Assembly (NCBI GenBank): GCA_947626315.1
Contig: CANQRQ010000007.1
Coordinates: 1 to 64,000, forward strand
Direction: 5' to 3'
Source: an uncultured Oscillospiraceae bacterium
GTDB taxonomy: Bacteria; Bacillota; Clostridia; Oscillospirales; Oscillospiraceae
Length of the DNA stretch: 64,000 bases
Part shown: piece after piece, positions 1 through 7,772 of the stretch
Layout of the letters: each line of letters begins with the position of its first letter
How positions within the stretch are numbered: position 1 is the first letter of the stretch
The notes under the pieces: generated by a model
Databases searched by the model: none
Seen by the model: the letters and a program-made list of their open reading frames with translations, nothing else
Told to the model about the DNA's origin: nothing
Program-made: the position numbers and the translations under genes

Positions 1-3
1 AGG

Positions 4-32
4 AAAACAGATAATTTTGCGGCATCTGTTTT
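4..32 (+). terminator. Hairpin, probable terminator of an upstream gene
   Basis: AAAACAGAT (4-12) is the exact reverse complement of ATCTGTTTT (24-32), giving a 9-bp stem that ends in T residues. It lies before the first gene and probably ends a transcript entering from outside the window. Confidence 0.4.
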
Positions 33-74
33 CATCCCTATTTGTGCTGGTGCCGCACCGGCATGGTAATTAAC

Positions 75-947
75 ATGGACACGCAAAAAGTCGTATTTAT
101 GAACAAAGCTCTGGATCTTCGCCTGGCCGGTCTTCTCTATATTCCGGAAGCGTTTGATCTCAGCAAGAACTATCCCGCTGTCGTGGTGACCGGTCCGATG
201 CTCTCCGTAAAGGAGCAGGCACAGACGGTCTACGCCAAGAAGCTGACGGAGGCAGGTTATGTGACGCTGGTATTTGACGGGGCTTATTTTGGCGAGAGCG
301 AAGGGACGCCGCGCGGGCAGGAGCTTCCCGACGTGAAGGAAAGCGACATTGAGGGCGCGGTGGACTATCTTTGCAGTCTGCCCTATGTGGATAAGGAGAG
401 GATCGGCGGTCTCGGCATCTGCGGCTCAGGGTCGTATATGTCTGTTGCCGGCGTAAAGGAGCCCAGACTGAAAGCCGTCACGGCTATCGTTCCCGCTATC
501 GCGGACATCTCCACTTCTCCGATGATGGGCTTTTTCAAGCCGGAGGCAGAAGTCCTTGCGGCAAAAGAAGCCTATGACAAAGGCGAGGGCGAGCTGATGT
601 ACCTGAATTTCATGCCAAGGGCCTTTGACGAAGGCGCGGCCTACTACTATTCCTCCCGCGGCACACATCCCCGCTGGTCCAATCAGGTCGTTGCCTGGAG
701 CCAGTTGGAACTGGTGAAATACAATGTGCCGGACATCATGAAGGACATGACAAAGCCGTATTGCGTGATCTCCGGAGAGAACGCATGGTCAAAGCCGTCC
801 TCTGAGGATGTGTTCAACGCCGTACCGCATAGCAATAAGGAGATGCATGTGATCCCGGAGGCGGGTCACTTTGATATGTACGATCTGGCGCCTTTTGTTT
901 CCGAGGCATTTGACTATATCCTGCCGTTCTTTGGTAAGTATCTGTAA
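75..947 (+). CDS. Alpha/beta hydrolase (dienelactone hydrolase/YcjY-like)
   Basis: Cytosolic alpha/beta-hydrolase of about 290 residues, the usual family length. The nucleophile elbow reads GGLGICGSGSY (about residues 111-121), so the residue at the elbow is Cys116, as in dienelactone hydrolases, rather than the usual Ser. A late PEAGHFDMYD segment supplies the likely catalytic His. The substrate cannot be told from sequence. In-frame ATGs exist at 42, 63 and 75; 75 is preferred because MDTQKVVF begins where the family's first strand usually does, but no clear ribosome-binding site decides it. G+C is visibly lower than in genes further right. A strong hairpin follows the stop. Confidence 0.85.
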   Translation: MDTQKVVFMNKALDLRLAGLLYIPEAFDLSKNYPAVVVTGPMLSVKEQAQTVYAKKLTEAGYVTLVFDGAYFGESEGTPRGQELPDVKESDIEGAVDYLCSLPYVDKERIGGLGICGSGSYMSVAGVKEPRLKAVTAIVPAIADISTSPMMGFFKPEAEVLAAKEAYDKGEGELMYLNFMPRAFDEGAAYYYSSRGTHPRWSNQVVAWSQLELVKYNVPDIMKDMTKPYCVISGENAWSKPSSEDVFNAVPHSNKEMHVIPEAGHFDMYDLAPFVSEAFDYILPFFGKYL

Positions 948-962
948 TTTGTCCTTGGAGCA

Positions 963-1003
963 ATGGAGCCGCAGCAAAACGATCGCTTTTGCTGCGGCTC
1001 CAT
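963..1003. terminator. Bidirectional hairpin terminator
   Basis: A perfect 17-bp inverted repeat (963-979 with 987-1003, 7-nt loop) sits between the convergent hydrolase and AraC-type genes. The stem ends in A and T runs that can serve either strand. Confidence 0.75.
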
Positions 1004-1012
1004 CATTTTGGC

Positions 1013-1515
1013 TTAGTCGGGTGCTTCGGCGGAGTGATACCGGTCCCGGAAGGCTTTGGGGGTCATGTTCTTCTGCTGCCGGAAGATCTTGCCGAAATAG
1101 CTCTGATTGGGAAAGCCCACATAGGTGGCGATCTCCGGCAGGGTGAGTTCGGAATACATCAGCAGATTGGCCGCCCGGAACACCCGCTCGGCATTGATGA
1201 AATCCTGGAGGCACTGGCCAGTCTCCTTTTTGAATAACCGGGACAGATAGCTGGCGCTGATCCCCAGGGCGGAGGCCACGTCCTCCAGATAGATCTTTTC
1301 CCGATAATGCTTGCGCACATAGTCCTGGGCCCGCTCAATATATCCGGAGCCCCGGGCCCGGTTCAGACGCTCGGCCACACGGCCGGCCAGCTCCTCAATG
1401 GCCCGGTTGCGGTGGTGGAGCATGCGGGCCGGGTCCTGGGAGGCGTCACACTTTGAGAGGCGGCCGCTGTCCCGGTCCATGCTCTCGGCCAGCCGGACGG
1501 CGTCCGGGTGGAGGT
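1013..1515 (-). pseudogene. AraC-family regulator, 5'-truncated remnant
   Basis: The C-terminal half of an AraC/XylS transcription factor. The double helix-turn-helix domain is intact: YIERAQDYVRKHY, then EDVASALGISASYLSRLFKK (first HTH) and LPEIATYVGFPNQSYFGKIF (second HTH), ending in the family-typical MTPKAFRDRY. The N-terminal sensor domain is absent. Upstream of the codons for DLHPDAVRLAES (near 1510) the sequence switches to the opposite-strand sigma-like gene of an integrative element. The open frame continues to 1558 but those residues are antisense to that gene. I infer that insertion and deletion of the element removed the 5' half, so the gene is probably not functional. Confidence 0.7.
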
Positions 1516-1909
1516 CTCCAAAGATATTTATTTGGCCTACTCCCAGATGGATCGCCACTCGCGGTACACGGAAGATGAAAAGAGTGTCAACCGCGAGCTG
1601 TCTCTGGAGCAGATGGCCGAGGATGAGATACTACCTGGCTATGCGGGTCTGGAAACTGTTCCTGACGTAGCGGAAATGTTTCTTGATGCAGATAGGATAA
1701 AAATGCGCAGGGAGCAGAGCGACCGCATTAGAGACGCGCTATCTTCTCTAAGCGATGCAGATCAGAAGCTCCTCTACGCTCTGTTTGTACAGAACATTTC
1801 AGTCAGGCAATATGCCAGGACTCTTGGCGTGTCAGAAACCGCAATTCGGAAAAGGAGGGACAGGGCAATAAAAATATGTAAAAGATTTGTTAACAAACAG
1901 GGAAAATAG
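1508..1909 (+). pseudogene. Sigma-70-like regulator of an integrative element, 5'-truncated
   Basis: Encodes a product resembling the sigma-like proteins next to xis/int in Tn916-type elements. An N-terminal segment VSKDIYLAYSQMDRHSRY is followed by NRELSLEQMAEDEILPGY and a region-4-like C-terminal HTH (LSDADQKLLYALF, then RQYARTLGVSETAIRKRRDR). The first codons are missing: the match starts right at the junction with the truncated AraC gene and there is no ribosome-binding site before the ATG at 1508. Codon use is more A+T-rich than the host genes, as expected for acquired DNA. The HTH half is intact, so a short product is conceivable. Confidence 0.65.
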
Positions 1910-1939
1910 GTTCGCATTCCCCGATTTTTTTGGGTAGTA

Positions 1940-1967
1940 CAGTGAGGGGACTTTTTTCCCCTCACTG
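1940..1967. other. Perfect hairpin after the sigma-like gene
   Basis: CAGTGAGGGG (1940-1949) pairs exactly with CCCCTCACTG (1958-1967) around an 8-nt T-rich loop. It starts 30 nt after the sigma-like stop. No U-tract follows, so termination is uncertain; it may instead mark the 5' boundary of the conserved non-coding block. Confidence 0.5.
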
Positions 1968-2410
1968 CTCCTTGACAAGTTTATACCCGGTGATATGGAT
2001 ACGTTCCTGAAGGGGCTCTGCAAAACAGAGCAAGCGACATCGGCGGGATGCGCCAAGACCACCTGTAAAAGCCCAGAGCGAGTTCTGTGCGGTTTTTATC
2101 AAAGACGGCAAAAGGTGCCCAGCGAACCCATCCGCCCGTAAAACAGCCTGTGGTGGGCTGTATCGCAACGACTCCGACAGGGATAATGATACTCCGGTTC
2201 TCCAAAGGAGAGCTGCCGCGGGAGTTCCCCGCGGGGGTGAGAGGCCCGTGAGGCGGTATGACCAGCCGCCGTCCATATTGCCGCCCATGCCTGGGGGAGT
2301 AGTGTCGAATACAGGCAGGAAGAATAACCAAAAGAAACCGGGGCTGTCCGAACGTATCTGTGCGGACAGCTTTGCCTGTTAAAATCAAAAATGGATATAT
2401 CCAAACCATG
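1968..2410 (+). other. Long non-coding, structured block upstream of excisionase
   Basis: About 440 bases without a convincing gene. A TTGACA (1972-1977) with TATGGA 16 nt later could be a plus-strand promoter. A 48-codon frame (1995-2141, ATG to TAA, four Cys) overlaps that promoter and has only a weak ribosome-binding site, so I do not call it. A hairpin GCTGTCCG/CGGACAGC (2343-2350 with 2363-2370) lies near the end, before the excisionase. The layout would fit a regulatory RNA of an integrative element, but this is inference. Reverse-strand open frames here look incidental. Confidence 0.35.
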
Positions 2411-2421
2411 AGGTGATAAAT

Positions 2422-2619
2422 GTGATTACTTCCTATGAACAACTCCCCTTATTTTTGACCGTCACAGAACTGTCCAAGGTACTCAAGGTGGGCAGAAGCA
2501 CAGCCTATGAGCTCGTGCGCTCTGCGAGTATACGCAGCTACCGGGCGGGTACGCAGTACCGGATTCCCAAGGAAGCCATCCGGGATCTTTTTTCCGAAAA
2601 TGCCGTTTCTTTTCGTTGA
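2422..2619 (+). CDS. xis: Excisionase-type helix-turn-helix protein
   Basis: A 65-residue DNA-binding protein: LTVTELSKVLKVGRSTAYEL forms the winged-HTH recognition region, followed by YRAGTQYRIPKEAIRDLF, the C-terminal pattern of Tn916-type excisionases and related MerR-like HTH_17 proteins. It would bend attachment-site DNA and direct the neighbouring integrase towards excision. I start it at GTG 2422, because AGGTG (2411-2415) is correctly spaced for it; an in-frame GTG at 2413 overlaps that site. It directly precedes the integrase. The partner integrase is frameshifted, so excision is probably lost. Confidence 0.8.
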   Translation: MITSYEQLPLFLTVTELSKVLKVGRSTAYELVRSASIRSYRAGTQYRIPKEAIRDLFSENAVSFR

Positions 2620-2688
2620 CTTGTGGCGACTGTCAGGGTATTATGCTGGTTGGATACGCCCTGCGCGTCAGTGAGAGGAGGCAAAAAA

Positions 2689-3899
2689 ATGACGCAAAAG
2701 GGCAAAGGCCGTTCCGCAAATGGTATGGGAAATATCCGAAAGAAAACCGTTGTTCACAATGGCAGTACATATACATATTGGGAAGGGCGGTGTACAACAG
2801 GATATGATCCGGGAACGGGCAAACAGATCCAAAGATCCGTAAGCGGTAAGACGCAGAAAGAAGTCGCGCAAAAAATAAAGCAGGTAACACGGGAAATAGA
2901 TGACGGCTGCTATATAGAGCCAAGCAAAATGACACTGGAGGAGTGGCTGGTCATCTGGCAGTGCGAATATCTCACCGGCGTCGCGCCAAATACGGTTCAA
3001 AGCTACAAATCCGATTGTAAAAACCATATCATTCCGGCTCTTGGCAACGTGCAGCTTTCCAAGCTGACCCCGCTTATGATCCAGCATTTCTACAACAACC
3101 TGACGAACAAAAAACCGGGGAGCCTCTTAATTCAAAAACCGTGCGGGATATACACGGTACCCTCCACCGGGCTCTGAAAAAGGCGGTAGCCCTTGACCTC
3201 ATATTGAGGAATCCAGCTGATGTCTCTACCGGGAAAATAGAACTTCCGAAAGCCCATGAAAAGGAACGCATCCCTATGGAAGATAAGGAGATCACCAGGT
3301 TTATAGAAGAAATACAGGATCACAGATACCGGCTGCTTTACCTGGTAACACTTTTCAGCGGAATGCGGGAAGGTGAGATCCTTGGACTCTCCTGGGACTG
3401 CATTGACTGGAAGCACAATACCATAAAGATAAAGCAGCAGCTTCTGCGGGACCGGGAAAAGAAGATTTATACCATTGGTCCACCAAAACGCGGAAAGATC
3501 CGGGAAGTCCGAGTTGCTGCCGAAGTCATGAGCTGGCTGGCAGAGCAAAAGAACGAGCAGAGCAAGCTCAAGGCGATGGCGGGTAAAGCATGGAACAATC
3601 CTTGGAATCTGGTATTTACCAGAGAGTTTGGAGCGCATTTGGTTCCCTGTACAGTGTACAGCAATTTCAAGCGTATCGTCTGCAAGCTCGACATGGACGA
3701 TCAAAGGATTCACGATTTACGTCACGCATACGCGACCAACTGCCTGGCAAACGGGGACGATGCTGAAACCGTGAGAAAGAATCTCGGCCATTACAGTATT
3801 ATCATGCTGGATCGTTACGGCCACAGAAAAAGCTCCATGGCTATCGCAAGCGCTGCGCGTATGAACAACTACATTCAAAATGTGCTCCCAAAAGCCTGA
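2689..3899 (+). pseudogene. int: Tyrosine recombinase (integrase), frameshifted
   Basis: Site-specific recombinase of the Tn916/lambda Int type. The start at ATG 2689 follows a strong GAGAGGAGG site. The first part has the arm-binding region (about residues 1-55) and the SAM-like core-binding domain (MTLEEWLVIW to LTPLMIQHFYNNL). After GGGAGCCTC (to 3126) the frame changes: removing the TT at 3127-3128 restores a continuous reading into NSKTVRDIHGTLHRAL, so this is a 2-base insertion or an equivalent 1-base loss. The catalytic domain lies in the second frame and keeps the Arg of FSGMREGEILGL, the HDLRHAYAT box, and GHYSIIMLDRYGH with the nucleophilic Tyr. The remnant lies beside tRNA-Ser, a usual target. 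Confidence 0.85.
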
Positions 3900-3992
3900 A
3901 AAACAGTTAAAGGGAAAAAATAAGGGAAAACGAAAAACCGGCGGTCTTGCTTGTGAACAAAACCGGGAAGATAATCCCCATAAACGCAGAAA

Positions 3993-4023
3993 ACAGCCGG
4001 ATCTCATAACGAAATCCGGCTGT
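3993..4023 (-). terminator. Terminator of tRNA-Ser
   Basis: ACAGCCGGAT (3993-4002) pairs perfectly with ATCCGGCTGT (4014-4023). Read on the minus strand, the 10-bp stem is followed by TTTT, and it starts 5 nt after the tRNA CCA end. Confidence 0.7.
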
Positions 4024-4028
4024 TCCAG

Positions 4029-4120
4029 TGGCGGAGATGGAGAGATTCGAACTCTCGAGGAGCTTTTGACCCCTACACGATTTCCAATCGTGCGCGCTCG
4101 ACCAACTACGCGACATCTCC
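4029..4120 (-). tRNA. tRNA-Ser (anticodon GGA)
   Basis: A complete class II tRNA of 92 nt with an encoded CCA (4029-4031). The acceptor arms GGAGATG/CATCTCC pair fully. The anticodon stem CACGA/TCGTG encloses the 7-base loop TTGGAAA, giving anticodon GGA for UCC and UCU serine codons. A long variable arm, typical of tRNA-Ser, and a normal T arm with GTTCGAATC are present. It is transcribed away from spoVAC towards the integrase. Confidence 0.95.
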
Positions 4121-4162
4121 GTGTGTTCGAAAAATGGACATTCTTTACTTGTCAGCTTATGC

Positions 4163-4191
4163 ATTATAATTCAGAAACAGTCTAAAGTCAA
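4163..4191 (-). promoter_or_regulatory. Sigma-A promoter of tRNA-Ser
   Basis: On the minus strand, TTGACT (4186-4191) and a perfect TATAAT (4163-4168) are separated by exactly 17 nt, ending 43 nt upstream of the mature tRNA 5' end. Confidence 0.75.
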
Positions 4192-4229
4192 GGATTATTT
4201 TTCGGCCCTCCGGGAAAAGAAAAGGCGGC

Positions 4230-4259
4230 GCATAAGAGGGGCCCGCAGCGCAGATAATA
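4230..4259 (+). promoter_or_regulatory. Possible sigma-G promoter of spoVAC
   Basis: GCATA (4230-4234), 18 nt, then GATAATA (4253-4259) matches the known forespore sigma-G pattern (GHATR, 18 nt, CATNHTA) in all -35 positions and six of seven -10 positions. It is 31 nt upstream of the spoVAC start, and spoVA genes are sigma-G-controlled in Bacillus. There is no competing sigma-A site close by. Confidence 0.45.
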
Positions 4260-4290
4260 AAAGCAGCCTGTTCGGAAAGGAAACGAAACC

Positions 4291-4725
4291 ATGAATATGA
4301 CAAACGACGAATACAGGGACTATGCCAAACGGCACGCTCCCCGCTCCCATGCGGCCCGGAACATGGCCCGGGCCTTCCTGGTGGGCGGCCTGATCTGCTG
4401 CCTGGGGCAGCTGCTCCTGAACCTGTACGCCGCGGCAGGGCTGGACGGAGAGAGCGCCGCCACGGCAGTCTCCGTCACGCTGGTGCTGCTGGGCGCCCTG
4501 CTGACCGGGCTGGGGCTCTACGACCGGATCGCCAAATTTGCCGGAGCGGGGACCCTGGTGCCCATCACCGGCTTTGCAAACTCCGTCGTCTCCCCTGCCC
4601 TGGAATTTAAAACCGAGGGCTTTATCACCGGCACGGCGGCCAAGATGTTTGTGATCGCGGGGCCCGTCATTGTCTACGGGATCAGCGCCAGCGCGGTATA
4701 CGGGCTGATCCTCTGTCTGATTTAA
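4291..4725 (+). CDS. spoVAC: Stage V sporulation protein AC
   Basis: A membrane subunit of the SpoVA complex, which moves dipicolinic acid (with calcium) across the spore inner membrane during spore formation and germination. The 144 residues match the family length. A short hydrophilic N-terminus is followed by the characteristic RAFLVGGLICCLGQLLLNLY segment, further membrane spans, the conserved AGAGTLVPITGFANSV loop and FKTEGFITGTAAKMF. A GGAAAGGAAA ribosome-binding site precedes the ATG. Usually spoVAC is followed by spoVAD and spoVAE; here only a 48-codon gene follows, then a hairpin cluster, so the rest of the complex must be encoded elsewhere or is absent. Confidence 0.93.
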   Translation: MNMTNDEYRDYAKRHAPRSHAARNMARAFLVGGLICCLGQLLLNLYAAAGLDGESAATAVSVTLVLLGALLTGLGLYDRIAKFAGAGTLVPITGFANSVVSPALEFKTEGFITGTAAKMFVIAGPVIVYGISASAVYGLILCLI

Positions 4726-4737
4726 AAGGAGAAAAGG

Positions 4738-4884
4738 ATGGCAAAGAAGAAAGAAAAATCCCGGCGGCAGGAGCCGCCGGTGGTCACGGGGCGCGACCGG
4801 CGCGGCCCGGAGCGGGAAAAAGGGAGCTCCCCCTTTGAAGGGGAATCCGACGCGCCGGACGGCGTGACCGGGAATTGGAGCTAA
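4738..4884 (+). CDS. Small highly charged protein downstream of spoVAC
   Basis: A 48-residue frame starting MAKKKEKSRRQEPPVV and ending GVTGNWS. It has a strong AAAAGGAGAAAAGG site at proper spacing and begins 12 nt after the spoVAC stop, so it is probably co-transcribed. The first half is strongly basic, the second acidic; no membrane segment, cysteine or known domain is visible. It takes the place where spoVAD normally lies. The position suggests a forespore role, which is inference. Confidence 0.55.
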   Translation: MAKKKEKSRRQEPPVVTGRDRRGPEREKGSSPFEGESDAPDGVTGNWS

Positions 4885-4943
4885 AGAAACTCCTCCGGCA
4901 AAACCTGCGGGGTTTCCCAGCTTATCATAAAAGCCTCGCAGAG

Positions 4944-5118
4944 TTTCGCGCCCGCAGGCGCGAAAGCAGTTTGATTGTTTTTTCCGGCGGCGTGTACGTC
5001 GGAAAAAACACTTCTCAGCCCGCAAACGTGCGCAAAACCCGTCTTTGACGGGTTTTGTCGTGCGCTGCAGCGGGCTGCAGCGCTTTTGTCCACAAAGGGC
5101 TACAGCCCTTTGTGGACA
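4944..5118. repeat. Array of five perfect hairpins between convergent genes
   Basis: Five inverted repeats follow in 175 bases: 4944-4952/4957-4965 (9 bp), 4977-4986/5000-5009 (10 bp), 5033-5043/5047-5057 (11 bp), 5062-5070/5075-5083 (9 bp) and 5087-5101/5104-5118 (15 bp). The last starts 3 nt after the Na/Pi transporter stop on the minus strand. On the plus strand the first stem is followed by a T-rich stretch. Some certainly act as terminators for the two convergent transcripts; five in a row is more than termination needs. Confidence 0.8.
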
Positions 5119-5121
5119 GTT

Positions 5122-6867
5122 TCAAAGCGCGTATTTCTGGGAAAAGCGTTCAAAATCCGCGGCGTAGGCCCCGTCGGAGCGGTGCATGCTGCGTACATAG
5201 CTGTGAGTATCGTAGCTGCTGTGCTGCATCTCCACGATGCAGGCGGCGATGTTGGAGCAGTGGTCCGCCACGCGGCCCATATTGTTCACCAGATCGGTGA
5301 ACAGGAAGCCAGTCTCCACGCTGCAGCGGCCCGCCCGGAGCCGGTCGATATGGTGATCCCGCAGCGTGGCGCCCATGCCGTCCACCACCTCCACCAGGGG
5401 CTCCACCTGGCGGGCGGCCTCCGGGTTGTTGGTGGAAAAGGCGGCGATGGACAGGTCCAGCGCCTCGGACACCGCCGTAGACATGAGCCGAAGCTCCTGC
5501 AGGGCCCCCTCCGAGAAGGCGTTGCCCTTCTGGTTGGCCGTCTGCACGGAGAGGAGAATGTCCACCGCGTGGTCGCTGATCCGCTCAAAGTCGCTGATGG
5601 TGTGGAGCATGGTGGACAGGTCCCGGCTCTCCCGGACGGTGAGCCCCAGGGCGGAGAGCTTCACCAGATAGGTGCCCAGCACGTCTTCGTGCTTGTCGAT
5701 GGTGTCCTCCAGCTTCCGGACCTGCTCCGCCTCCTTGGCGTCCCAGCGGTCCAGAAGGCCCACCGCCTTTTGAAAGGCCTGCTGGGACATCAGGGCGGTG
5801 AGCTCGGTAAGGCGCTTGGCCTGGGCCAGGGCCACGGCCGGCGTGTTCATCAGCCGCTCGTCCAGCAGCGGCTGCCTGGCCTTGGCGCCCCGCTTCTCCT
5901 TCACCGTGGCCTGGGTCAGGCGCTCCAGCGCGCCGGTAAAGGGCAGCAGGACCAGGGCGCAGCCCAGCTTATAGCCGGAGTGGACAAGGGCGATGCTGAC
6001 CGGGTTCACGGCGTCTGCCAGGAAGGGCAGCTCCACCGTATGCTGCAGGACCGTATACGGCAGCATGAAAAGCGCCGCGCCGATCAGGTTGATATACAGG
6101 TGCACGGCGGAGGCCCGGCGGGCGTCCGCGCTGGCGTTCATGGCGGAGATCAGCGTGGGCACCACCGCGCCGATGTTCATGCCGATGATCAGGGGGATGG
6201 CGCTCTCAAAGGTGATGCTGCCGGTGACGGACAGGGCCTGCAGCACGCCCACCGAGGCGGAGGAGGACTGCATCACCGCCGTCACGGCGGTGCCCACCAG
6301 GATGCCCATCACAGGGTTTGAAAACAGGGTGAAAACCTGGGAAAACCGGGGCACGTCCTTCAGCCCCTCCACGGAGGAGGACATGGTGTTCATCCCCACC
6401 ATCAAAACCGAAAAGCCCAGCAGGATCGCCGCCACGTTTTTCCGGCGGCCGGAGCTCTCAAAGCGCATGAAATACACGCCCAGGAGGGCCAGGACCGGGA
6501 TCCAGCTGGCGGGCTTGAGCAGCTGGAAAAAGAAGGCGGCCCCGTCGATGCTGGCCAGGGAGACCAGCCAAGCGGTGACCGTGGTGCCCACGTTGGCGCC
6601 CATAATGAGCCCCACCGCCTGGTGGAGCGTCATGACCCCGGAGTTGACGAAGCCCACCACCATCACCGTGGTGGCCGAGGAGGACTGGATGATCCCCGTG
6701 ACCAGAAAGCCCATGAGAAAGCCCTTCACGGGGCTGGCGGTCAGCTTTTCCAGAATGGACTGGAGCCGCCCTCCGGCGCAGCTCTCCAGGCCGTCGCCCA
6801 TGTAGAACATGCCGAAGAGGAAGAAGGCCAAACCGCAGACAAAGTTCAGAAAATCGAATAGATCCAA
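5122..6867 (-). CDS. Na+/phosphate cotransporter with PhoU-like domain
   Basis: An inner-membrane Na/Pi cotransporter of the NptA/YjbB type. The N-terminal membrane part contains two inverted repeats carrying the signature QSSSATTVMVVGFVNSGVM and its partner MQSSSASVGVLQAL, each followed by an IMGANVGTT or IGMNIGAVV motif. The C-terminal cytosolic part (from about residue 365) is a PhoU-like helical bundle. I set the start at TTG 6867: GGAGGGGG lies 7 nt before it, and the only good promoter (6929-6958) lies downstream of the alternative ATG at 6975, which rules that ATG out. The product is 581 residues. It likely imports phosphate, though some relatives act in efflux or signalling. Confidence 0.9.
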   Translation of the reverse strand: MDLFDFLNFVCGLAFFLFGMFYMGDGLESCAGGRLQSILEKLTASPVKGFLMGFLVTGIIQSSSATTVMVVGFVNSGVMTLHQAVGLIMGANVGTTVTAWLVSLASIDGAAFFFQLLKPASWIPVLALLGVYFMRFESSGRRKNVAAILLGFSVLMVGMNTMSSSVEGLKDVPRFSQVFTLFSNPVMGILVGTAVTAVMQSSSASVGVLQALSVTGSITFESAIPLIIGMNIGAVVPTLISAMNASADARRASAVHLYINLIGAALFMLPYTVLQHTVELPFLADAVNPVSIALVHSGYKLGCALVLLPFTGALERLTQATVKEKRGAKARQPLLDERLMNTPAVALAQAKRLTELTALMSQQAFQKAVGLLDRWDAKEAEQVRKLEDTIDKHEDVLGTYLVKLSALGLTVRESRDLSTMLHTISDFERISDHAVDILLSVQTANQKGNAFSEGALQELRLMSTAVSEALDLSIAAFSTNNPEAARQVEPLVEVVDGMGATLRDHHIDRLRAGRCSVETGFLFTDLVNNMGRVADHCSNIAACIVEMQHSSYDTHSYVRSMHRSDGAYAADFERFSQKYAL

Positions 6868-6928
6868 GCAGAACCCCCTCCGAGACAGCGGAACAGGACC
6901 GATACGAACAGCAATAAAGCCGGAAGAT

Positions 6929-6958
6929 ATTATAACAAATATGACCGTTCGCTGTAAA
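6929..6958 (-). promoter_or_regulatory. Sigma-A promoter of the Na/Pi cotransporter
   Basis: TTTACA (6953-6958), 18 nt, TATAAT (6929-6934) on the minus strand, about 60 nt upstream of the TTG start. Confidence 0.65.
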
Positions 6959-7118
6959 GGGATAAAACTGTACAATCCCAGAGCGCCCGGCGGGGCCGTC
7001 TCTCTGCCGATCTGACAAACCGCTGGCTTTTTCTGGCATTTTCATATTTTCTTCCGCCGGTTTATTTTGAAAATTTTAAAAACCTGCGCCTCTGTCACGA
7101 CATTTTCGGGGAAACGCT

Positions 7119-7147
7119 TTGACATATTCCCGGGACTGTACTATAAT
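7119..7147 (+). promoter_or_regulatory. Consensus sigma-A promoter of the TetR gene
   Basis: A perfect TTGACA (7119-7124), 17 nt, perfect TATAAT (7142-7147). The 341-base gap 6868-7208 holds this and the divergent Na/Pi promoter; I see no further gene in it. A full-consensus promoter suggests strong expression unless it is repressed. Confidence 0.85.
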
Positions 7148-7208
7148 TTGGGGTAACGGAAATCGAACCCTAGCCGCAAAAACAAATTTGCATTAGGGGG
7201 CATGCAAC

Positions 7209-7766
7209 ATGGCATCCTCAACGAAAGAAGCGCTGGCCGCGGCCCTGAAACAGATGATGACCGTCAAGCCCATCGAGAAAATCACCGTCAAGGACCTGGT
7301 GGAGATCTGCGGCGTCAACCGGCAGACCTTTTACTACCATTTTGACGACGTGTACGATCTGCTGGAATGGGTCTTTGAGCAGGACGCCAACCGGGTCCTG
7401 CCCAAGGAGATCGTCCGGGAGCACTGGCGGGAAGACGTGATGGTGTTTTTCGAGTACCTGTACGACAACAGCAGCTTCGCCCTGAACGTCTACCACTCTG
7501 ACAGCCGGCTGTACATGCTGCGCTATCTGAAGACCCGGCTGCAAAACTGCATCCACAGCTTTGCCGTGCTCGTCTCCGAGGGGCGGAACATCGACCGGCA
7601 GGACTTTGAGTTCGTGGTGGAGTTTTACGCCAACGGCATTATCGGCCTGATCTCCCAGTGGCTGGACCTGGGGATGCAGCTGCCCAAATACATCACCAAG
7701 GAGCGCTTTCTGCGCCTGCTGGACAGCAGCGTGGAGAACATGCTGGAGCGCTTCCAGCTGGATTGA
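7209..7766 (+). CDS. TetR/AcrR-family transcriptional regulator
   Basis: A 185-residue one-component repressor. The N-terminal HTH reads KEALAAALKQMM, then ITVKDLVEICGVNRQTFYYHF, the textbook TetR recognition helix. The C-terminal helical domain (WVFEQDANRVLP onward, EFYANGIIGLISQWLDLG) resembles the TetR_C/DhaS-like group, whose ligands vary. The start has an AGGGGG site. It is followed by a weak hairpin and rsmI. It may regulate itself through the full-consensus promoter or the divergent Na/Pi gene; no clear palindrome was found to decide this. Confidence 0.9.
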   Translation: MASSTKEALAAALKQMMTVKPIEKITVKDLVEICGVNRQTFYYHFDDVYDLLEWVFEQDANRVLPKEIVREHWREDVMVFFEYLYDNSSFALNVYHSDSRLYMLRYLKTRLQNCIHSFAVLVSEGRNIDRQDFEFVVEFYANGIIGLISQWLDLGMQLPKYITKERFLRLLDSSVENMLERFQLD

Positions 7767-7772
7767 CGCCCT

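Larger units (their letters stand above)
1510..4028. mobile_element. Right-end remnant of an integrative element at tRNA-Ser
   Basis: The order sigma-like gene, non-coding block, xis, int, tRNA gene matches the right end of Tn916-like integrative elements. All genes are plus-strand and lower in G+C than the surrounding chromosome. The integrase stop is 130 bases from the 3' end of the tRNA gene, so the attachment site was probably the tRNA 3' end. The left boundary at about 1510 cuts both the sigma-like gene and the AraC-type gene, suggesting a deletion that removed the rest of the element. I found no second copy of the tRNA 3' end as the opposite attachment site. Exact ends are uncertain. 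Confidence 0.65.

Noticed and set aside
1981..2442. Minus-strand frame of 153 codons upstream of xis
   Set aside because: No ribosome-binding site, low-complexity translation, and it overlaps hairpins and the xis start; treated as non-coding.
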